Shown in pieces: positions 57,639-64,000 of a stretch of 64,000 nt of DNA. Below the pieces are notes generated by a model. It had not been told where the DNA came from. It ran no database searches and saw only the letters and a program-made list of their open reading frames with translations. This stretch comes from Hyphococcus sp. (GTDB lineage: Bacteria; Pseudomonadota; Alphaproteobacteria; Caulobacterales; Parvularculaceae): the NCBI GenBank assembly GCA_028289605.1, contig JANQON010000016.1, positions 233,789-297,788 on the forward strand, read 5' to 3'. How positions within the stretch are numbered: the first letter of the stretch is position 1; every line of letters begins with the position of its first letter. Position numbers and translations under genes: made by a program.

Positions 57639-58478
57639 TCATGAAACGCTTTCTTCATACAGATTTCTTTCCAATCCCGCCTGCGCCCGCGCTGCGTGGT
57701 TAAAGGGCGGTTTCAGCGCGCCTGCGAAATACCGGTCCTTCATAGCACGAAACGCCGCTGCGGGCTCTTCTGACCGCGCCTTGCAAATTGCGTGAAACCA
57801 GCGCCGCCCGCAGGCCACATGGCCGATTTCGTCGCGATAGATGATCTTGAGGGCCGCGGCGCTGTCATGATCGCCGACCGCCTCCAGGCGCTCAATCATG
57901 CCGGGCGTCACGTCGAGGCCCCGCGCTTCCAGGATCATGGGGGCGATCGCGAGCCGGGCGGCGACATCGTGCGCGGTCGCTTCGGCGGCCTCCCATAAGC
58001 CGTCATGGGCCGGAAGATCGCCATAGGCGGCCTCGTGGGCCGCCAGCCGGGTTTGGATCAGCCCGAAATGATACGCCTCTTCAGCGCCGATCCTGATCCA
58101 GTCTCGAACGAAGGCTGCAGCGTCAAGTCCTTCCGCCGCGACCGCGTCGGCGAACCGGGCGGCCATATCGAAGGCGAGATCGATGGCGTTGAATTCGATA
58201 TGGGCGACCGCATGCAGCAGGGCGGCGCGGCCCTTGGCGGATCCGAGCCGGCGGCGGGGCGCCCCGCCGGGCGCCACCAGCGCCGGACGGTCCGGACGGG
58301 CCGGCCGGTCCGGCGGCGATCGGCGCGCGGTTCCTGCGGGCGACGCCGCCGCATCGTTCATGAGATCGGCGGCCGCGAATGCGGCGGCGGTCTTTTGCGC
58401 CGGATCGCCGGCGCTGAGGACGTCCACGGCCGCATTGATCAGCGGCGCGACGCCGGCGGGACCGGCGCGTTCGCTCAC
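57639..58478 (-). CDS. DUF455 ferritin-like protein
   Basis: 279 residues, mostly helical. Carboxylate/histidine motifs of a ferritin-like di-metal site are visible: HIEFNAIDLAFD, EEAYHFGLIQTRL and YRDEIGHVACGRRW. The reaction of this family is not established; some homologues are annotated near tRNA-modifying MiaE. The first 90 residues are Ala/Pro/Arg-rich and include a low-complexity DRPARPDRPALVAPGG stretch. It overlaps the upstream peroxiredoxin gene by 4 bp, suggesting a redox-related role. Confidence 0.88.
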   Translation of the reverse strand: MSERAGPAGVAPLINAAVDVLSAGDPAQKTAAAFAAADLMNDAAASPAGTARRSPPDRPARPDRPALVAPGGAPRRRLGSAKGRAALLHAVAHIEFNAIDLAFDMAARFADAVAAEGLDAAAFVRDWIRIGAEEAYHFGLIQTRLAAHEAAYGDLPAHDGLWEAAEATAHDVAARLAIAPMILEARGLDVTPGMIERLEAVGDHDSAAALKIIYRDEIGHVACGRRWFHAICKARSEEPAAAFRAMKDRYFAGALKPPFNHAARAQAGLERNLYEESVS

Positions 58479-58942
58479 AACGCCTTCACCGCCGCCAGCA
58501 CCTCTTCAGCGTGGCCGTTTACTTTCACTTTCCGCCAAATCTCGGCGATTTTGCCTTTCTCATCGATCAAAAAGGTCGCTCTCTCGATGCCCATATAGGT
58601 CCTGCCGTACATCTTCTTTTCGACCCAGACCCCATACGATTCTGTCACTTTACCATCTTCGTCCGCGCCAAGAACGACTTTCAGGTCATGTTTTTCCTTA
58701 AATTTCTGATGCTTGGCGACCTTGTCCCGGGACACCCCGAGCACTGCAGCGCCGGCGCGGCGAAATTTGGCGATGTCCGCTGAAAAAGCGACGGCCTCTT
58801 TGGTGCAGCCTGGCGTGTCGTCTTTCGGATAGAAATACAAAACCAGTTTCTTGCCTTTGAAGTCTTTGAGCGAGACCGTCTCGCCGTCATCGGTCGCCAT
58901 GGAAAAGGCCGGAGCCTTGTCGCCAGGTTGCAGGGTCGACAT
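58475..58942 (-). CDS. bcp: Thioredoxin-dependent peroxiredoxin Bcp/PrxQ
   Basis: 155 residues. The peroxidatic Cys46 lies in the Thr-Pro-Gly-Cys motif TPGCTKEAVAF. The second Cys found five residues later in E. coli Bcp is replaced by Val51, so this is the one-Cys (or alternately resolved) type. It reduces hydroperoxides using thioredoxin-like donors in the cytoplasm. An AAAGGAAA ribosome site precedes the ATG. It heads a two-gene operon with the DUF455 gene. Confidence 0.95.
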   Translation of the reverse strand: MSTLQPGDKAPAFSMATDDGETVSLKDFKGKKLVLYFYPKDDTPGCTKEAVAFSADIAKFRRAGAAVLGVSRDKVAKHQKFKEKHDLKVVLGADEDGKVTESYGVWVEKKMYGRTYMGIERATFLIDEKGKIAEIWRKVKVNGHAEEVLAAVKAL

Positions 58943-59120
58943 GAGTTTTCCTTTGGTTGAATGCGGATTTTGCGCGTCGCTTCATTACGGTAGTCGGCTC
59001 CTTTGGCGCAACGCCCCTTGCTCCCCCGCGTTCCAGCCGATACCCATAGGATCGGGGGTCGCATCGCCAGGGCGTGGCGCGAGTTCAGTATAAGGGCGGC
59101 CGGCGACGGCCAGATCGGGC

Positions 59121-62100
59121 ATGAGACAGCGCGCTGCGAAAGCCGCATTGCTCATCATTGAGGTTGCAGCGGTCGTCGTTGCTGCGTTCACCGCCGGCGC
59201 GGTTTACGTGTATTGGCGATTGCAGCAAGGCCCCCTGTCGCTGGGGTTTTTTCGCCACAGCGCCGAATCGGCGATCGAGCGGCGATTGGCGAACGGCTTC
59301 GCCGTCAATATTGGCGCGCTGGAACTCGTCCAACGAGATGAGAAAGTCCGTCTGCGACTCAGCGAACTGGAGATCTTCGAACAGACAGGCGATGTATCCA
59401 TTGGCGCCGATGTGGTCGATCTGGTCTTTTCAACCGGCGATATCCTATCGGGGTCGATCGGCCCGCAATTGATCGACGCCTCCGGCGCCCAGTTTCGCAT
59501 CGTCCGGAACGCCGACCAGGACTTCCAAATACCGGCCTCCCGCGTGAGAAGCGGCGCCGACGTCTTCCCGGACCGGGCTTTTTCTTTCAACCAGGGCGTC
59601 CTGAAAAGCGCATTCCAGCGCGCCGAAATCAAGGACGCCATCGTTACGTTTCTCGACGAAGCCTCAGGGCGGTCCTGGATTTCGCAAAATGCAACAGTGG
59701 TCCTGGCCCGATCGACTGACGGGCTCTCGGGCCGTCTGTCCGGCGACATAGATCTGGGAAGCGCTTTTGCGTCTATCAAAGCAACCGCACAGTACACAGA
59801 GGAAGACGGCGTCATCGCGGTCGACATCGCCGGCGCCGATTTTCCCGTTGGCGACATGCTCACCACCTTTTACGGCGACCGGGCAGGCATCGTGAATGCG
59901 CCTGTGTCCGGCGCCGCATCGATTGTGCTGTCGCGCGACGGCGACGTTCAGTCCTCGTCGTTTGACGCGCGGGTGGGCGAGGGCAGTCTTGTGATTTCGG
60001 GCGCAACGGCGCCAATTCGTTTTGTAAACTGGAAAGCAAAGTTCGATCCGCAATCGAACCAGTTTTCGATCAACAGTCTTGATTACGATATTGGCGGAAA
60101 CCGCGGCTCGATCACCGGCGCGGTTTCGCTGGAATTCGGCGACGATGTGCGCGATCCAAGCCGCATCATGTTTGACCTTCAGGGCGAGGATGTCGTTGCG
60201 GCGGTTTCCGGGCGACTGCCCGAGCCGCTGCCGATCGCAAGCATTGCGGCCGCCGGGACATATGACGTCAAAACCAGAAAGCTCGATCTGAGTGATGTGT
60301 CCGCCGCGCTTCTGGACATCGAAATCCTGGGCGCTTTCTCGTTTATGTCGCCGCGGTCGGCGGCGGACGGCGCTGCGCTCTCGCCGGAGGTGACGGCGGC
60401 GTTGCGCGTCGATGGGGAACTCGACCCGCAGCGCCTGTTGCGCATCTGGCCGCTGGGCGTGGCCATGGGCGCAAGGGACTGGATCGAAGCGCGCATGATG
60501 GCCGCGAGAATCAGCGACATCAACGCGGAAATGAATCTCGCCGCCGGCGCCGTCGGCCCCCAAGGCGGCATGCCCGACGAGGCGATGACAATCACCTTTG
60601 ACGTCGCTGAGGCAGACGCGCTTTACGTCCTTGGCATGACGCCGCTGAAGGGCGCGTCCGGATCTGGGATCCTGAAGGGCAACAGCTTCAAGCTCACGGC
60701 GGACTTGGCGACGGTCGGCGATGTTCAAATTTCCGACGGCGAAGTCTCCATCCCCGTTTTCATTCCCAAATGGCAACCCGCCTATTATCGCTTTACCGCG
60801 ACAGGACGTTCTGAAGCGATGTTGAACGTTCTCGATGAAGACCCGCTCAACCTGCTCTCGAAAACAAACCTTCGACCGGAGCAGTTCAAAGGCGACGCCC
60901 GCGCCCGCATTGAAATCATGCGGCCGAATAAGCGCCATGTCGAACCCGACGAATATGAATATCGCGGGACCGCCGACTTTAAAGCGATGACGATTGCCGG
61001 TTTCGCCGGCGACGCCGAACTGACGGACGGCGCCGGCTCCGTAACGCTTCAGCCTCGATCTCTCACCGTTGAGGCGGACGCCAAGCTGACTGATGCGCCC
61101 ATCAACCTTGTCTGGGAGCGGAATTTTTTCGCACAGGACGGGCCGTCGGCTTTTTCCATTTCTGGAATCGTCGACGCCGGAGTCGGCGACCTGTTTGGGT
61201 GGTCGATCCGCCAATATGTCAGGGGACCGGTTGCAGCGACGGCCAAAGCCATCGGCGATTTCGGCGCCTTCCGTAGCCTGACGATTTCAGCGGATTTCAA
61301 GGACGCGGGCATGTCGATCGACCTTCTTGGTTGGTCAAAGGAACCGGGTGCGCCGGCGACAGGCGAAATCGATCTGCGTTTCGACGAAGACACAATTGAG
61401 GTCAGCCGCGTTGCGGCGGCCGGGGACGGGGTTGCGATAAACGGCGCTTTCGCCATCGAAAACGGCGCGCTCTCCGCTGCGGCGTTTCCGATGTTTTATC
61501 TTAAGAACGCCGCCGATATGTCCATCGCGGCGACGCGGGCCGCCGGCGGCGAACTCGATCTGACCTTGACCGGCGCCTTTTTTAACGCGGGCCCTTCGAT
61601 CCTGCATTTCACAAAAGGGGCGGGCGCGTCCGCCAGGACTGACGCCGACGCAGATCCATGGGGTCGCGGGCTCGTTCTGACTGCGCGTCTCGACGAATTG
61701 GAGCTGCGCAAAAACGTCGCCTATCGCGACGCCGCGTTCGATCTCTGGCGCGATGGGAGTACGTTGCAGGCGCTGGATTTCTCCGCCCTCGGCGACGACG
61801 GCGCCCCGCTCACGCTGTCCCTTGCGCAAATGGGAAGCGATGTGGGCCCTGAACGCCAGCTTACCGCGCGTTCCAGCAATCTCGGCGGTTTTCTGAAAGG
61901 CGTGATGGGGTTTTCATCGCTTGAAGGCGGCGAAGGTTCCATGGCGTTGCGTTTCGGCGGCGAAGACGCGGCCGGCCTTACCGGCGAAATCGAAGCCAGG
62001 GGTCTGCATGTTGTCAACGCGCCGCTATTGGCGCGGATCTTTTCGGCGGGTTCGCTCGACGGCCTGGCCAATCTCGTCCAGGGCGAGGGGATCGATCTCA

Positions 62101-62486
62101 CCTATGCCTACGGTCAGTTCGATTACGGACGCGATATGCTCACCTTACGCAATTTCCGCGCGACCGGTCCTTCCGTCGGCATGACCGCAGAGGGCGACAT
62201 ATCGTTTGCGCAAGGCGGTCAGATCGCCATGTCCGGCGCGCTGGCGCCGGTCTATCAGCTCAACTCCGCGCTCGGCGCGGCGCCGATTCTCGGGGACATT
62301 CTCGTCGGCAAGGAGGGCGAAGGCGTGCTCGCGCTGTCATATTCCGTAAACGGACAAAGGGCGGCGCCGAATGTATTTGTCAATCCGCTGTCGGCGCTGA
62401 CCCCCGGCGTTTTTCGCCAGTTGTTCCGCCCCGAAGCGCCGGCGCTGGAAAACCCGGAAGACGCCGCCGTCAGCGAACCCGGATAA
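59121..62486 (+). CDS. Giant AsmA-like protein with DUF3971 and AsmA C-terminal domain
   Basis: 1121 residues. N-terminal membrane anchor (about 9-32), then a very long run of beta-strand-rich periplasmic sequence. The C-terminal 250 residues ([39 protein letters not shown]) are of the AsmA_2 type, as in YhdP. Related proteins form a hydrophobic channel between inner and outer membranes and move phospholipids. The first Met (ATG 59121) has a weak ribosome site. The tail is acidic and ends just inside tyrS, which overlaps it by 17 bp on the opposite strand. Confidence 0.88.
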   Translation: MRQRAAKAALLIIEVAAVVVAAFTAGAVYVYWRLQQGPLSLGFFRHSAESAIERRLANGFAVNIGALELVQRDEKVRLRLSELEIFEQTGDVSIGADVVDLVFSTGDILSGSIGPQLIDASGAQFRIVRNADQDFQIPASRVRSGADVFPDRAFSFNQGVLKSAFQRAEIKDAIVTFLDEASGRSWISQNATVVLARSTDGLSGRLSGDIDLGSAFASIKATAQYTEEDGVIAVDIAGADFPVGDMLTTFYGDRAGIVNAPVSGAASIVLSRDGDVQSSSFDARVGEGSLVISGATAPIRFVNWKAKFDPQSNQFSINSLDYDIGGNRGSITGAVSLEFGDDVRDPSRIMFDLQGEDVVAAVSGRLPEPLPIASIAAAGTYDVKTRKLDLSDVSAALLDIEILGAFSFMSPRSAADGAALSPEVTAALRVDGELDPQRLLRIWPLGVAMGARDWIEARMMAARISDINAEMNLAAGAVGPQGGMPDEAMTITFDVAEADALYVLGMTPLKGASGSGILKGNSFKLTADLATVGDVQISDGEVSIPVFIPKWQPAYYRFTATGRSEAMLNVLDEDPLNLLSKTNLRPEQFKGDARARIEIMRPNKRHVEPDEYEYRGTADFKAMTIAGFAGDAELTDGAGSVTLQPRSLTVEADAKLTDAPINLVWERNFFAQDGPSAFSISGIVDAGVGDLFGWSIRQYVRGPVAATAKAIGDFGAFRSLTISADFKDAGMSIDLLGWSKEPGAPATGEIDLRFDEDTIEVSRVAAAGDGVAINGAFAIENGALSAAAFPMFYLKNAADMSIAATRAAGGELDLTLTGAFFNAGPSILHFTKGAGASARTDADADPWGRGLVLTARLDELELRKNVAYRDAAFDLWRDGSTLQALDFSALGDDGAPLTLSLAQMGSDVGPERQLTARSSNLGGFLKGVMGFSSLEGGEGSMALRFGGEDAAGLTGEIEARGLHVVNAPLLARIFSAGSLDGLANLVQGEGIDLTYAYGQFDYGRDMLTLRNFRATGPSVGMTAEGDISFAQGGQIAMSGALAPVYQLNSALGAAPILGDILVGKEGEGVLALSYSVNGQRAAPNVFVNPLSALTPGVFRQLFRPEAPALENPEDAAVSEPG

Positions 62487-63714
62487 TCGCGTGCCGCTTT
62501 TTGCCCACCGATAGTTTCGCTGCGCCGTCCTCGATATCGCCTGGCGCAAGGTTGCGCTCAGCGTCGACCGCAGCGCCGTTGATCTTCAGCGCGCCCGCCT
62601 TAATGTGACGCCGCGCCTCGCCCTTTGACGCGCACAGGCCTGCGGCCAGAAACTGGTCGATCAGCGGCGCGCCGTCGGCGATGTCCTGCTGAGACAGTTC
62701 TACTGTCGGCAGATCGTCGCCCAGGCCGCCTTTTTCAAACGTTGTCTGCGCCGTCGCGGCGGCGCTGTCAGCGGCGTCTCTTCCGTGCAGGAGCGCGGTC
62801 GCCTCGTTGGCGAGCACCTTTTTGGCGTCGTTGATTTCCGCGCCCTGAAGCGCGCCGAGCCGGCGGACTTCATCCATTGGCAGGGTTGTAAATCGCGACA
62901 GCAGCATTTCGACATCTGCGTCTTCGGCGTTTCGCCAGTACTGCCAATAGTCATAGGCTGAAAACATGTCGGCGTTGAGCCAGACGGCGCCGTCCTCGGT
63001 CTTGCCCATCTTCTTGCCCGACGCGGTCGTCAAAAGCGGCGTCGTCAGGCCGAACACTTCCGCGCCGTCCTTGCGCCGGCAAAGCTCAACGCCGTTGACG
63101 ATATTGCCCCACTGGTCGGTGCCGCCAAGCTGCAGCGTGCAGCCGTAGCGGTTATAGAGTTCATGGAAATCATAGGCCTGCATCAGCATGTAGTTGAATT
63201 CCAGAAAGGTCATCGGGCTTTCGCGATCAAGGCGCAGTTTGACGCTGTCGAACGTCAGCATGCGATTGATCGTGAAGTGCACGCCGTAATCGCGCAAGAA
63301 CTCGACATAACCGAGCTTCGACAGCCATTCGTCGTTGTTCACCATGAGCGCGTCGGTGGCGCCGCCGCCAAAACTCAGGAATTTCGAAAACGCACCTTTG
63401 ATGCCGTCGATATTCGACTGGATGTCCGCATCGGTGAGAAGCTTTCTTTGTTCGTCCTTGCCGGTGGGGTCGCCGACTTTCGTCGTGCCGCCGCCCATCA
63501 GCGGCAACGGCCTGTGGCCGGTTTGCTGCAGCCAGTAGAGCAGCATGATCTGGATCAGGCTGCCTGCGTGCAGGGACTTCGCCGTCGCGTCGAAGCCGAT
63601 ATAACCGGTGACCGGCCCCTTGGCGCACGCTGCGTCCAGGCCATCGAGATTCGTGCCCTGGGCGATAAACCCGCGCTCGTTCAGCACATTCAGAAAATCG
63701 GATTTGTAGGTCAT
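62470..63714 (-). CDS. tyrS: Tyrosyl-tRNA synthetase TyrS
   Basis: 414 residues, class I synthetase. The HIGH-equivalent is HAGS in [16 protein letters not shown]. The tyrosine pocket segment ([18 protein letters not shown], divided at [10 protein letters not shown]) and the KMSKS-equivalent [14 protein letters not shown] are clear. A C-terminal S4 RNA-binding domain (about 345-414) is present. It charges tRNA-Tyr. It converges on the AsmA-like gene with a 17-bp overlap. The bacterial short HAGS form is normal for this subgroup. Confidence 0.97.
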   Translation of the reverse strand: MTYKSDFLNVLNERGFIAQGTNLDGLDAACAKGPVTGYIGFDATAKSLHAGSLIQIMLLYWLQQTGHRPLPLMGGGTTKVGDPTGKDEQRKLLTDADIQSNIDGIKGAFSKFLSFGGGATDALMVNNDEWLSKLGYVEFLRDYGVHFTINRMLTFDSVKLRLDRESPMTFLEFNYMLMQAYDFHELYNRYGCTLQLGGTDQWGNIVNGVELCRRKDGAEVFGLTTPLLTTASGKKMGKTEDGAVWLNADMFSAYDYWQYWRNAEDADVEMLLSRFTTLPMDEVRRLGALQGAEINDAKKVLANEATALLHGRDAADSAAATAQTTFEKGGLGDDLPTVELSQQDIADGAPLIDQFLAAGLCASKGEARRHIKAGALKINGAAVDAERNLAPGDIEDGAAKLSVGKKRHAIIRVR

Positions 63715-63800
63715 GGGCTTTTGTATGTGATTGAAAGCGCGCGGGGTAGCATGGCGCCAAGGGGAATTGAAGAGCGCAGCTTGAACACGTTGCGCCGCTC

Positions 63801-63820
63801 ATCCCGGCGAAAGCCGGGAT
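63801..63820. repeat. REP-like palindrome
   Basis: ATCCCGGC-GAAA-GCCGGGAT, an 8-bp stem, 87 bp upstream of tyrS. It is the same family as 39197-39216 (identical stem) and 37651-37668. Confidence 0.85.
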
Positions 63821-63856
63821 CTCTAGCGGCAAATTCGGAGCAAGCGTCATGAGATC

Positions 63857-64000
63857 CCGGCCCGACCGCGAAGCGGTCAATTCTCAGTTTGCGCGCCTTC
63901 GCGCGCGGACCGCGAAGCGGTCAATTGTCAGTTTGCGCGCCTTCGCGCGCGGGCCGCGAAGCGGTCAATTGTCAGTTTGCGCGCCTTCGCGCGCGGGCCG
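63857..64000. repeat. 44-bp tandem repeat array, running off the window
   Basis: The unit GCGAAGCGGTCAATTGTCAG plus TTTGCGCGCCTTCGCGCGCGGGCC is repeated with exactly 44-bp spacing; its AAGCGGTCAATT core starts at 63871, 63915 and 63959. The first copy differs by a few bases; the second and third are nearly identical. Each unit holds two small hairpins (ACCGC-GAA-GCGGT and GCGCG-CCTT-CGCGC). The whole unit repeats, with no variable spacers. The last copy is cut by the window end. Confidence 0.95.

Noticed and set aside
59664..61214. A 516-codon minus-strand open frame inside the AsmA-like gene
   Set aside because: High-GC antisense shadow; the composition is Arg/His/Gly-rich, with no domain, and the plus frame is a continuous 1121-residue protein.
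63857..64000. A CRISPR-like repeat array
   Set aside because: The full 44-bp unit repeats; there are no variable spacers between constant repeats, no adjacent cas genes, and the unit occurs singly elsewhere.

Overview
The window looks like a chromosomal segment of a flagellated, high-GC alphaproteobacterium. CtrA, a FliI/FliJ pair, FliO/FliP, the gene order ftsZ-lpxC-bamD-recN-ligA and an XrtA/PEP-CTERM-type exopolysaccharide locus fit the Caulobacterales/Parvularculales/Hyphomonadales side of the class. The exact taxon cannot be read from the sequence. No tRNA, rRNA, prophage, insertion sequence or CRISPR was seen.

Layout. 1-1464: the 3' end of an acyl carrier protein gene and a FabF/NodE-like ketosynthase. 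1483-4984: assorted single genes (small membrane protein, Ada-like HTH/alkyltransferase, small secreted protein, LysR regulator divergent from a VOC protein). 5116-7907: ctrA, divergent from fliI-fliJ. 8168-26729: a complete dcw division and cell-wall cluster (mraZ, rsmH, ftsL, ftsI, murE, murF, mraY, murD, ftsW, murG, murC, murB, ddl, ftsQ, ftsA, ftsZ), nearly all with 1-20 bp overlaps or tiny gaps, ending in a terminator. 26921-32827: lpxC, bamD, recN, ligA. 32840-33628: a GNAT acetyltransferase. 33971-39084: a branched-chain 2-oxoacid dehydrogenase operon (bkdA1, bkdA2, bkdB, lpd), with a hairpin and REP-like repeats before lpd. 39245-42580 (minus): fliP, fliO and an unusual glycosyltransferase/deacetylase fusion. 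42736-53850: a small membrane ORF and the exopolysaccharide locus (sugar transferase, export lipoprotein, chain-length regulator, tyrosine kinase, outer-membrane barrel, ATPase, deacetylase, FemAB-like protein, glycosyltransferase). 53790-63714: nitrilase, small membrane protein, bactofilin plus M23 endopeptidase, ferritin-like DUF455, Bcp peroxiredoxin, a giant AsmA-like protein and TyrS. 63801-64000: REP-like repeats ending in a 44-bp tandem array that runs off the window.

How the parts fit. The dcw block makes lipid II and assembles the divisome. The bactofilin/M23 pair probably shapes peptidoglycan locally. Exact or near TTAA-N7-TTAA sites before fliO, fliI and ftsZ suggest that CtrA ties flagellar assembly and division to the cell cycle. 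The exopolysaccharide operon is preceded by a sequence with sigma-54 (-24/-12) spacing, which fits the RpoN-linked control known for XrtA-type loci. No exosortase, Wzx or Wzy lies in the window, so the exopolysaccharide pathway must be completed elsewhere or works differently here.

The most unusual observations are the glycosyltransferase/WalW-like deacetylase fusion beside fliOP, the exosortase-less XrtA-type cluster with its sigma-54-like promoter and long-tailed ATPase, a 52-residue hydrophobic ORF beside it, the repeat family at 39.1 kb and 63.9 kb, and an altered KTG motif in FtsI.
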